NCBI GenBank assembly: GCA_014898425.1
Contig: RCSZ01000011.1
Coordinates: 990,501-1,054,500, forward strand
Direction: 5' to 3'
DNA: 64,000 nt
From: Botryotinia globosa
Lineage: Eukaryota > Ascomycota > Leotiomycetes > Helotiales > Sclerotiniaceae
The translations under genes were made by a program, and so were the position numbers. The notes under the pieces are model-generated. The model worked only from the letters and a program-made list of their open reading frames with translations. It was not told the origin of the DNA and did no database searches. This document shows, in pieces, positions 13,301 through 25,668 of the stretch (positions are counted from its first letter, which is position 1; the number at the start of each line of letters is the position of its first letter).

Positions 13301-16114
13301 AAAAAACTATTTAATCAAATTATTTGAATTTGAGTTTAAATATTAAATCTATTTCTTTTTTTAAATTGATTTTATTAAAATATTTGATATATAAAAATGT
13401 TATTTAAAGTTATATAAATTATATTTAATTATTTTTATATTAAAACTAATATTACTACTTCCAATATTTTCTTTAAAACATTTTTTTGTTATTCTTTTTA
13501 TTATTTGACTTCTTTTTTTATATTTTTTGCTTCAATCAATATTTATTTGTATATTATATATAGATATTCAATTTTAAAATAAAATTTTTGAAATAAAAAT
13601 ATTAATTCATCTTTATATTTATTAAAATATTATTATACTTTAAAATTGAGAACTTTTTTATACAATTAATTTAAAATCAATTTATCCTATCAATCAAATA
13701 ATTTAATATATAGCTATTGATAATATAAATCTATTACTTTCTAATATACAATTTCTTTTATAAAATAATTATTTGATAATACAAATTATTATCAATTAAT
13801 TATCACTTTTGATACTTCAATTTTATATTATTTTTCTAATATCTTTAATATAAATATATTTAAAATATTCTTTTAGAATTTGGATATTGATATAATTTCA
13901 TTTAATAATTTAAATAAAATAAATAAAAAATCTGGATTACATTTATTATAATATCTTTTTAATAAAATAATTTTTTTTTCTTTTTTATTAATAAAAGATT
14001 TTTTTTAAAATAATCAAGAAATATTTTTTTATAATATAAATTATTATAAATAATCAATCAAATAAAAAGAATATTAATTTTTTAAATTATTTCAATTTTT
14101 GTTTAAATATATTTGTATTTTGAAATAGAATTTATTATATTGTTATTAGTAATATCATTTTTGATATTAATTTTTATATTAATTTTTTTATTATTTATTG
14201 AATCCTTATTTTCCATTTGACTTTTCAAAACTTATAAAATTTGAAATCGTTTCATTTTTTGATAAAATAATAAGAGATATCTTTTTATTATCTTTTATAT
14301 TAAAATAAAAGTTTTGTTTATATTAATATTAGATTCTTTTAATATTATAAAATAAAATCTATTGAAATCAAAGTAATAATATAAAATGAATATATATATT
14401 ATATTAATATATTCTAGTTTTTTTCCTTTTCAATTTATTTTTTGTTATATTTTTATAATCAATTACTTTTTTATATCTCAAAAAATAATCAAATTTATAT
14501 TATAAATATTAATACTTATAGTAAAAGTAATAATAATAATAATAATATAAACAATTAATATTATTTTCATAAATTTATTATATTTTATTATTCAATCCTT
14601 TATATCAATTTTCAAATAAAATGAAATAATAATATTTATAATATTAAGGCTTTTATTTTTAGTTTTAATAGAATATGATATAATTTTACTTTTTGTTTTT
14701 TTCAAAAAAATATTTCGAAAATAATTTTTTATTATATTGGTTTCATTTTTAAAATTTATAAATATTATAATTTTGAAAATCTTTTTTAGAATTGAATTTC
14801 TATTTTTATTTATAATATTATTTAAAAAGTAATATAAAAATTTTAAAGATTTAGTTTGTTTGTAAAGAATAGGGATTATTGTTAGTAAGATATTTGAATA
14901 ATTAATAAATATATAGATAATATATGTTTAATATAATTGAGAGTTTAATTTTTGAAATTCTTTATTATTTAAAATTATTTTTTAGTTTTTTGTATTCAAA
15001 GTAGTAGTATATTTAAATTATATAATTTTTTGAAATAGAAAATGCTTCAATTGTTTTAATATAATAAATTTGGATTTAAAATCTTTTTATTATGATATAA
15101 GATAGTATTTGTTTATAATTATAAGTCTAATATTAGATTGTAATTTAGAAGATATAAATATATTTCTAAATTTAAATGAAATTATTTATTTAAAATTTAA
15201 AAAAAAATATATATATTTTAATTAATAAATTTAATCAATTATTTCAAATTTTTTTTTAATAATTCGAAATTCAAAAAATAAGATGATATTTTAGAAAGTT
15301 TTTTGATATTTTCAAATTGCTTTTTTCTAAGCTTTATTAATAAAACTATTTGAAAAATAATCTTTTCTATCAAAATAAAATATAAATAAAATATCAAACT
15401 TTTTTCAAATCTAATCTTAATAATATAAAGGATATCGTTTTTCCTATAAATTAAATAATATAGAATCTGAATTTATATAGATTTAGATTTTCAAATAATA
15501 ATAGAATCTAAAAACCAAAAAATTCTTTCAAAATATAATTCAATAAACTTCTTTTGTTTTTTAAAATATTTCTTTATCTTTTCTTTTTTGATTATTATAA
15601 ATATATTCTTTAATTCAATTTTATAAATTTGCTTTATATATTTATTTAATCCAATTGTTAATATTATTAATATATTAAATATAATTAATATAATTTTATA
15701 ATTATTTTTTAGTTTTCTAGTTTTGATTTGTTTAAAATATCTATTAGTTTTTTTTCATTTTGATAGTATAATAATAAAAGTTTTTAAGATATAATAAAAG
15801 ATTTTAAGAGGTAATAGAAGTCTATAGGAGATAATAGGAATTTATAGAATATTATATAATTTAATAATAAACTAAATAAAAACTAATAAAAAATAGCAAA
15901 AATTTCTAAAAATCAATAGAAATGAATACAATAGAATTTTTTTTTTTTTATAAATTAATAATTGAATATATATTTCATTTTCATTTTATTTTTATTTTAA
16001 TTTATTAACAATTTATATAATAAACTCTATTTACATTCAAAAACAATTTCAATATATTATATAAATACAAAGGATTATTATATTAATACTCTATTATCAA
16101 TAAAGATTTAATTA
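10315..16114. other. AT-rich RIP-like block, no recognisable gene
   Basis: Continuous AT-rich sequence with stops in all frames. One less AT-rich patch lies at about 10,600-10,680. A 72-codon minus-strand frame at 12,350-12,568 is the only stretch with some amino-acid complexity; I could not relate it to a family. The block is probably a pile-up of old, mutated transposons. Confidence 0.55.
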
Positions 16115-16833
16115 CTTTTCGAATTTTAAAATTATATACTTTAAGTTTAAAATATATAGCTTCAAAATGAAAAATAGATTTTAAAACTTAGAAGTATTCA
16201 ATTTCTTTGAAATCAATAATCCTAATCCTTTTTAAAGAATTGAAATATATAATAGGAATTAAATTGATTAGAAAATCTTCAAAATATATATATTATTATT
16301 AAAAATAATAGTGATAATAGATTTTGAAAAAAGTGAATATTACTATTACTAAAAAAAAATATTCAATTATTTAGTTTTTAATAAAAGTAATATCAATAAT
16401 AATAAAAATAATATAATAAAATTATTATAATCAAAGGGATCTTTAGGATATATATAATTATATATATTAATTAGTAAATATAGTAAATAAAAGGAGGGGG
16501 GAGTTTGTTGTTATGAAATATTATTATTTGAAAATGTTATTTTTAAATTTTAATATTATATTTATATATAATAGAATAGAACTATAATAATAAAAATTAT
16601 ATAAAAATAATAAAAAAATTCAATTTTATATAATAAATTTACAACAAAATAATATAATGATTATATAATTTGATAATAATATTAAAAAAATTAAGAAAAG
16701 CTGAAATATTATTATTTATATTAAAACCGAAATCAAATTATTTCAAATCCTATAGTGATAATCCTTTGTAAAGCCTCTGCTTCGAAATCAAGGCCAAAAA
16801 AATTATGTAATCACTGTGTGGTCTGAGGATGAG
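16115..16833 (+). repeat. Dispersed RIP-mutated repeat, left copy
   Basis: Matches 24,865-25,424 in the same orientation. The copies differ mostly by C/T and G/A, and this one carries about 180 bp extra around 16,335-16,515 (containing a polypurine stretch near 16,490). Both copies end at exactly the same place, in GTCTGAGGATGAGATAA, and are followed at once by normal-GC unrelated sequence, so this is a genuine element terminus. No coding remnant or family could be recognised. Confidence 0.75.
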
Positions 16834-17597
16834 ATAATTTTCCAGAGTTGATTTGCAGAGGGATCGGAACTTTTACTAGTATATGTCAAACTCTCCTCGA
16901 GGATCTTAAGAAATGCACTATGTACCATAAACATCAGATCTCTGGGACATGTAACCTTACAACTTTATATACTTTTACTCCACTCGATCTCACCTTATCA
17001 CCAAAATCCAATGATCTGCCCCTTTCCGCAGCTAGTTAGCCAGCCGCCATTTTCTATCTACTTCGTATGTACTATATCCACTACACATCCACCTCCGGAT
17101 CCCTCCCGCTATCCATTATACAGTTATACTCCCTTCAACCACACCCTAGTCCCTCGAATTCAAAAACCCTTTCATGCGTGCACTTCTCCGTCCACCATTC
17201 AAACAACGGGTATCTCCACAATCACGAACAAGCTTTTAATTGACCTTCCATGTACTTTGTACTCAACTGACACTCACCCCAGGCGAAGCTCACGAGCAAA
17301 TCATCTATTCTCCATTACTCTGTACAACGTTCTACCGTTGAAATAACAAACTCGAAAGACATCCAAAATCCCCCATGCGTATCCACTCTATCGTGAAAAG
17401 GGAGTCTTGACTACTTTTTGGCAGCGGTCGTATTCTTTCGTATACCGGTACACCTCCTACTTCGGAATCGTAGGTTGTATGATTACTGATACATCTGATA
17501 CATCCATCATGCTCTGTCCATCCTTATTGATCGGATTCCTAAACCCTTCCACTTCTTTTGATGGCCCTACTCTGAAGAAAATTAAACATATGGATCC
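16834..17597. other. Unmutated normal-GC island between repeats
   Basis: 764 bp of ordinary composition between the dispersed repeat and element B; it resumes after element B at 24,334 for roughly 150 bp. Several 60-111-codon frames exist (for example 17,011-17,346) but none has convincing coding character, splice structure or domain, so I call no gene. It represents the pre-insertion target of element B. Confidence 0.6.
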
Positions 17598-17740
17598 TGT
17601 AAGACTTGATTAAAGTAAAAGAGATAATATTAAGGATTAGAAGGCAAGGATTAAGATAATAATTCTTGTTTATTTAATTTACACTAAGCTAATTTAATGT
17701 ATATATATGTGATATATATTATGTATTTAAAAGTATAACA
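17598..17740 (-). repeat. 3' LTR of element B
   Basis: Same length as 24,186-24,328 and aligned without gaps; nearly all differences are transitions. It is the more strongly mutated copy: the CACGTG-containing palindrome of the other LTR is reduced here to AT-rich sequence. Confidence 0.88.
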
Positions 17741-18399
17741 AATGTTGTTAATAAAATAATGTTTTATTTTAAAACGAAAACAAAAAATATATTTAATATT
17801 TGTATTTTATTTCAATTATATATATAATTATTTTTTGAAAACTTTAATTAATTTTGCTAGTATTTTTTTATCTAATATCTATTTATTCTATTCTACTTTT
17901 TTTTTTGAAAAACGAATCAAATATTTGATCATTTTTCCTTTTCCTTTTTTGTATTATATTCTTTTGTGTAAAATCTGTTTGAAAATTAATTCTGGATTTT
18001 ATAGAATTCTTTGTGTAAAAGGGTAGTAGTAGGGATTTTATATAAGATTTAGTATAGATTTGAGATATGTAATATTAATAATCGAATATATTTTTATAAA
18101 CTCAAATAACTCGATTCAATAAACTAAATATTCAATTTTTTCTAATATTTTGAATAAATCTATAAACTATTACTCGATTTTTATATTTTTATCTGTAATA
18201 TTAAATATATTATATTCTCAATATAATCTTAAAAAAATATAATTTTTGATTTTAAAAAATATAGATTTATATTATTAATCGAAATAATGTTTTATAAATA
18301 TAGCTACAAATTTGATTATATCGATTGCCTCAATTATTGTAGATTTGTATTTGGTATTATTAGTAGATTTTATTAAATATATCTTTACATTTCGTTTTA

Positions 18400-20900
18400 T
18401 TGTTGGTTTAAATCTAATTTTTAAGGGTGGTAATTCTAATAATTTTATAATTACTTTTGTTATAATATTAAATGGCTTTTTAATTCTCGATTTATATATA
18501 ATTATAATAACAATAATATTTATATCTTAAAAAATAGAATTTGATAAAGCTGTAAATAGATATAATAGAATTATTGGTTATCTTGAAATATCCTTTAAAA
18601 TATTAAGATAATATTGAAATACAATCTTAATAATCTGATTAATTCGTTTATTACTATTATTTGTTTGAGGATATTATATTATATTAAATAACAATTTAAT
18701 ACTCAATAAGTTTATAATTTCTTTTTATATTTTAGATATAAATTTCTTATTTCAATCAGATATTATTATACAAAGTACTCTTTATAATATTAAAAGTAAA
18801 TATTGAATCAAAGAATCTTTCTATTGAATTATTATCCAAATAACTTTTTCTAAAATCAAAATAATTACTTTGAATAGTTTATTAGTAATTAATAATATAT
18901 AATCGAATAAATCCAATATCAATTTAAATAAAGTCAAAATGAAATTGATAGATATTATATAAAAGATATATAATAGTATTAAAATTAATTGTAGTAATCT
19001 ATAAGATTAATATTTGAAGATTGATAATATTTTATATTGATAACAATAATAAAGAAAAGATTGAAGTTTTTTTGAAATATTAAAAATATAAAAATTAAAA
19101 AAAATCCTTTTATAAGTTTGATTATAATCAAAATGATTTAGTTGATTATATATATAATTGAAAATCTCCCTCTTTAAAATTTTAAATATAACTAATTTTT
19201 TTTGAAAATATATTACATTAGTTTTTATATATAGAATATTTTTTTTTAAATCGAAAAATAACTTTATAATATTGATTTTTAGTTTCTTATTTTCCTTGAT
19301 TTATTTGATTAATTTAATATATTGTAAATCTAATATATATATTTGTTTGAATTTCTATAATCAGGTTTTTTCAATTTGTAGTATTGCTATAGAATAAGTT
19401 ATAATATCTATTATTCTAATATTATATGTATATTTCGTTTAAACCGATTTTTGTTTTTCCGTTTTTTTATTAGTGATATAAAATTGTAATAAAGTATTTG
19501 ATATAATATTAAAATGTTTAAATTTGTATTGTATATCGAAGCGAAATCGGAAAAGATATTCAAAACTTTACAAATAATAAAGATTTAATCGAATTAAAAA
19601 GAATATATTTATTAAAATCTAAATTACAATCTGAATATTTACAGAATGATTTATATATACTACTATTAGGAATTTCGATAATTTGATTAGATATTGAATC
19701 CTAGAAATTATTTAATATAGATTTACAATCTCTAATTTTATCGGCTAATAATTCAATTCGATAAAAGTGATTAGTTATAATAAAAATATAATTAATATAA
19801 TAAATTTCTAAATAAATAGATTGATTATAGAGTAATAGATTATATTATCTATTCCTTCTTTTGATATATTTGTATTGATATATAATTTTTTTTTAAAATT
19901 GAAATGATATAAAATCGAAGATTTTTTGAAGGCAAATTGTAATTTAGTAAATAAATTTCTTTTTTTAATTATAATATTCTTGAATTTTAAAGTTATAATT
20001 AATCTTTTTCTTTTAATTTTTATAATAATATTATTTTTATAACTATATAATAAATAATTCAACTGATATTTTTGTTATTGTAGTATTATTGATAATTTTA
20101 TATAATAAATTATATATTGTTATAAATAGCTAATAAATTCGAGATAATATTTTAGTTGTTTTAAAGATTGAGGGAAGATTAAGGATTGGATAATTGAAAG
20201 TTTATTATTTATAAATATAAAATCAAAAGTATCAATTTTTTAATTGAGTAAAGTAATCGAAGGATAAGTTAAATAATATTTCTTTGGATTTAAAATAATA
20301 TTTGTTTTTTTGAATTATAAAAAAATCTATTAAAAATATATTAAATAATTTTCAAATGTATAATTGAAGATAATAATATTATTAATATATATTTGTATAA
20401 ATTCTTTTTTTAATTTCAGAATAATATTGATATATTTTTGAATATAAGCTAAAGAATTTCTGAATTTTATTATTGTATAAATAAATGTTTTTTGATTATA
20501 ATAAAATGATATAATAAGATATTTTTAATATTCCTTTTTAATATATTATTAATAAAAAAAGCTAATATAATTGATTATAGAAATAAAAGGATATTTAGTT
20601 ATTATTACAATAATATTGTTTTATATAAAAATTGGATATATATTAGGAATTGTAATATAATTTAATATATGGATATCTATAATTATTTTTTTTTTTTAAT
20701 ATAATTTCTTTATTATTGATTATCTTTTTTCAAATATAGAAAACTGAAAAACTAAATGGAATTGGTTTTGTTATTTATTTAAAATAATTTTGTTTGTAAA
20801 GTTTATTATAGATTTTATTTATTAAACTCTAATCTTTTTAATTTGTAGAATAAACTTTTGCTTTTTTTGGTTTGAATTTCTCTTTTCAATTTTTGTATAA
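18400..20900 (-). pseudogene. Degenerate Ty3/gypsy pol of element B
   Basis: Read on the minus strand through stops. The reverse transcriptase amino-terminal part lies near 20.7-20.9 kb. The active site reads YINNIIIF at 20,338-20,397 where the family has YVDDIIIF, both catalytic Asp codons having become Asn by G-to-A. The connection/RNase H region lies at 19.6-20.06 kb, with an AFxxSSILxHF-like stretch, then ELNYxPxxLEI and VVYINHS (for VVYTDHS). A weaker integrase-like segment lies at 18.5-18.8 kb. The signature ELxYWPTxLEIxGL is typical of one fungal Ty3 lineage. Nothing is translatable. Confidence 0.8.
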
Positions 20901-23900
20901 ATCTATTTCCATTTTCTTACTTTTTATTGTATTTATAAAACTTTTTTGTTTTTTTCAAATTATAGAATTTGTTTCAATTAATTTCTTTAATTATTATCTC
21001 TAACCTTTATTTTTATAAATTATAATTCTATTTGGCAAAATAAATTTTTGTTTAATAATTTCTGAATTATTAATATTCTTTTATTCTAAAATATTATTTA
21101 TATTATTAATTATTTATAAAGTAAAAACTATTATAATTGTAAATAATCTTTTTGTTAAAAAGTATTTTGTAAAAGTAAAAATTATAATTAGTGTTTAAAT
21201 AAGATAATAGATATTGATATTATTAATAATTATTATTGTTTAAGTATTAGAATTGATAATATTTTTGAGCTTCAAATTTTTATAAATTATTATTTCTTTA
21301 TTTATAGGATTTTCAATTATAATGAAATTGAATATATTGAATATTAGATATATAAAAAATATAAAGTTATTCTATAACAAAGATTTATAAATTATATTAT
21401 AAATTGATAGGGATAATTCATTATTTTTATTGCTATTAATAATTATAAACGCTTGTAATTAGAATAGAATAATAATTTTATTTTTGATATAAACTAGGAT
21501 TTTTTTTTTGGTTTCATTTGATTATATTATAATCTTAGTTTATAGTTTTATATATTGAAATAAAATCAAAATTCTATTATTAAGATTAATAATTCATTTT
21601 TTTAATATATTGATATTGTTTTTTATTAAAATCCTTATATCAAATTGATCTATAATATAGATTTCACAATAGAAATAAGTAATAATACTATTTGATATTG
21701 AAAAATAGAAATCTAAGTTTATAAATTGATTTATATTATATTTTTAGAAATTGAAATTATAAATATTTATAATCTTTTTTATAATATAAATCTTTATAAT
21801 AAAATATATTTCTAACAAAAAGAAATGATCGATTAGATTTATATTATAATCTATATCAAAATAAACTAGATATACTTTATTTTAAGGATTGTTTAATAAT
21901 ACTTTGATTTTAATATATCTTTGATTTCTAAAAATATAATCTAATAAGGATTTATTAATTCTAATTATAAAATGAATTATTTAAAGTTTTTATTGAATCA
22001 AATATAAACCTTTAATATTAATTATTGTAATAATTTATTTGGGTTAATTGGTGAATTATAAAATTTAAGATGTTATATTTATTGATAAATTATTAACCTT
22101 GAATTATATAGAATATTTTGTAAATCTATATTTTTTATATTGATTTCTAAAATAAATATATAACTTATTTCTTATTCGAAAGATTTTGTTATAATTATAA
22201 TATTGATATTTAGATTTATTAATTTTAATAATCTGAAATAACTTTTGATTATTTGATATATATTTGAAATTAGGGTTTAAAAAGGTAAATCTTGATTTCT
22301 AAATTTTTTTGTAAAAATATAAACCTTAAATATTTTCCTAATATATATTTTTGGATTTTATATCAATTGATATTTTAATATTCAAAGATTTGAATAGGAT
22401 TGGAGTAAGGTTTTGTATCAAATAAATATATTATATCTTTATCTTTTTATTATTAATATCAAATTTATCATTTAATTTTTTATAGCAATTTTCCAATTTT
22501 TGATAATATATTTGATTGTATATATAATTATTATAATTTTTTATTTTTTTATTTATTTCAATAAATCCCTTTTTTTTATTTTTCTTTATATTATAAACTT
22601 TTATTTTATTTATTCTATAATCCTATCTAATATTTTGCTTTTAATAAGGTTTTTTGTTTAATAAAGAAATGTTTTATTTAATTTTATTCTTTATTTTATC
22701 AATATTATATTTTTTATAAAAATTAAAAAAGTTTTTAAAAAACAAAAAGGGGTAAGTAAATCTATAATTATTTTAGTGTTATAATTTATATAAAAAAAAA
22801 CGCTTATTATTATATTAATTGAATAAATAGCTTTTCAAAAAATTGGGGTGGTAGATATTAAATTAGTTATTCTTTTTATAATTGATTTATTTTATAAAAA
22901 TCAATAGATTTGTTTTTAATGTAGATGTAGATATATGAATATAAAGTTTTATAACTAAATAATAATATATAATAAATATTTAAATATATTCCGATTTTAT
23001 AATATCTATATTTCAATTAAATATTATAATATTTTAAATAAACTTCTTAGAATCTTTATATTGATGTATATTTTTAATAATATACTTAAATTTTTCTAAC
23101 TTTTTTAATATTATATTTAATGATATATAAAAATGTATTTCAAATTCAATATATCAATTTTTGATGTTAGTTTTAAATTCTGTTTATATTATATTAAATA
23201 TTTTGTTAATATATTATAATTCAGTTTTTCTATATAAATATTAATCAAATTAAAAGGTAATAAAATAAATAATAAATAATTTATCGATAATATCTAATAC
23301 TTTGGTTTTTATATAAATAATAAATAAATATATATTATAAAAAATCGAAATATTGTTTATTGTTTTAATAAACATATTTGCTTTATTATCTAACTCAAAG
23401 TAATTTAAATCTTGAGAATAGAAATGCAAGGTATTTATTAATACAAGATTTGATTATATAAAAACTTATATCATTTACAACAATTATTAGAATTGTTTTA
23501 TTATAAAGATTACAGCTAATGATTTTATCTTATTTATTAATATATTATTATTAATATTATATAAAAATAAAACTTGATTATATATTTATATAAACAATAA
23601 TATATTTGATATTATAGAAAATTAATTCTATTTTGCAATCTATAAATCAGGAATAATATCGATAATATTTTGAACTGTTTCAATTATTTGATTATAATTA
23701 TTAAATCAATTAATAAATATATTAAATATTTCGAAAGTATTAATAGATATTATAGAATTATTGATTAATAATAATCCTTGAATAACAAAAGATATAATCT
23801 AATTATTTATATTTAAATTGAGCAGAATTCAAATGATTGCTTTTTATTATTAAAATAATAATTTATTATAAACTTTTGATTACTAAATAAAAAACAAGTT

Positions 23901-24185
23901 AATTAAAACTATTCTATTAATAATTTTCTGAATAAATTAATCGAATTGTATTCTTAATTTAATAATTGGATTGTTAATCATTATTGTAAAAATATAATTT
24001 GATTATTTTATTTATTATAAAATTAAACTATTCTAATCAAATATAATAAACCTAAAGTTATTTGCTACTTGAAAAAAATATAAAAAGAGTTTGATTATAG
24101 GAAATATAATATTATAAGAAAAAGTCTGATACTATAAACTAATGATCAACTCTATCCACAAAAAAACCACAGATTTGCTACTATA

Positions 24186-24328
24186 TATAAGACTTGATTG
24201 AAATAAAAGAGATAATATTAAGGATTAGAAAGCAAGGATCAAGATAATGGTCCTTGCTTACCTAATCTACGCTAAGCTAATTTAGTGTATATACACGTGA
24301 TACGTATCACGTGCTTAAAAGTGTAACA
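24186..24328 (-). repeat. 5' LTR of element B
   Basis: The better-preserved LTR. It contains a perfect 20-bp palindrome (24,294-24,313) made of two CACGTG boxes around ATACGTAT. The outer end starts TA where the other copy has TG, a G-to-A change. Confidence 0.88.
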
Positions 24329-24864
24329 GATCCCAATGTTTTTCGGGAAATATAATCTCACTTTCAAACTCTCTTCGTCGATAAAACGTATTTCATTGAA
24401 TTCTAAATAATATCTTGATCTTTTTCATAGTGTTGTAGCTTATTAATGATTGAAATTTTTTCGGTCAATTAAGGATTGGGGGGAACATTTATCTTCTTGA
24501 AAATCTGAGAGTATTTGGTTGTATTTTTAATAAGGAATTTAATTTGTTAGATGAAAGCATTTCAATATTATATTTTACTCTTTTAATTATAACTTTTTAA
24601 AAAATTAAATAGAATATTTGAAAGAGTTCAATTGATATTATTATTTGAATCTGTATCGAATTGATTGGATTTATAGTGATAATATAATTCAATTGGGAAA
24701 TTTTTTTTTGAAACTAAATAAGTTATTTTCAACAACTTTATTCTATCAATATTAATAATAAAAATAATATTATTCGAATTGTTTTATTAAGCTGAATATA
24801 TTACTAACTCTTTTAATAGTTTTAATAGTATTAGAATTATATCATTGATAGAAGTTGAATAGCT

Positions 24865-25424
24865 TTTCAATTTGAAATTCAAATGCTTTAAGTTTAAAAC
24901 ATTTAGACTTCAGAAAAAGTTGAATTTTATAATTAAAAGTATTCAATCTCTTAGAAATCAATAACCCTAATCCTTTAAAAGGGATTAAAATATATAATAG
25001 GAATTAAACTAATTAAGAAATCTTCAAAATATATATATTATTATTAAAAATAATAGTAATGATAGATTTCGAAAAGAATAGATACTTAATTTATTGAAAT
25101 ATTATTATTTCAAAACAGTATTTTTAAATTTCAATACTATACTTATATATAATAAAATAAAACTATAATAATAAAAATTATATCAAAATAATAAAAAAAA
25201 TCAAATCTATATAATGAATCTATAATGAAATAATACAATAGTTATATAATTTAATAATAATATTAAAAAAATCAGGAAAAGCTGAAATATTACTATTTAC
25301 ATCAAAGCCGGAATCAAATTGTTTTAGACTCTACGGTGATAAAGCTTCGAAAAACCCCTGCCTCGAAATCAAGACCAAAAAGCCTATTTAATTATGTAAT
25401 CACCGTGGGTCTGAGGATGAGATA
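24865..25424 (+). repeat. Dispersed RIP-mutated repeat, right copy
   Basis: Second copy of 16,115-16,833, lacking the ~180-bp internal segment. Near its end GGTGAT (about 25,335) and ATCACC (about 25,401) face each other as a short inverted repeat. It ends at 25,424, only 245 bp before the peroxidase start codon, marking the edge of the AT-rich block. The sequence just upstream (24,530-24,865) is also AT-rich and may belong to the same element. Confidence 0.75.
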
Positions 25425-25515
25425 AGGGAAATACGAGGGGACTCGGGTCAGAGAAGAATGGGACAGGAATCAGTCCCTATCAGTAATTGATTTAGCACAC
25501 TTGCAGTTGTGTTGC

Positions 25516-25524
25516 TATAAAAAG
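25516..25524 (+). promoter_or_regulatory. TATA box of the peroxidase gene
   Basis: TATAAAAAG, 153 bp upstream of the chosen start codon, in otherwise normal sequence. It lies only about 90 bp from the repeat edge, so most of the proximal promoter is squeezed between the transposon relic and the gene. Confidence 0.6.
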
Positions 25525-25668
25525 CTTGGCATTCCACTCATCTTTCACCGATATATATAATTGCATTCCCATTCTACTGAATATTGAACATTTCAATCAT
25601 TCACTACAATCGTTTACGTCGTCCGACTCTCTGTTGTGGATATTGTTCTTTTCAAGTCGTCTTTAAAA

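Larger units (their letters stand above)
17598..24328 (-). mobile_element. Ty3/gypsy LTR retrotransposon B, RIP-inactivated
   Basis: A 6.7-kb element with 143-bp LTRs (17,598-17,740 and 24,186-24,328) and a perfect 5-bp target duplication GATCC on both sides (17,593-17,597 and 24,329-24,333). pol reads on the minus strand, so the 5' LTR is the right-hand one. The pol sequence belongs to a different Ty3/gypsy lineage from element A. All frames are destroyed by transition mutations. Confidence 0.9.
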
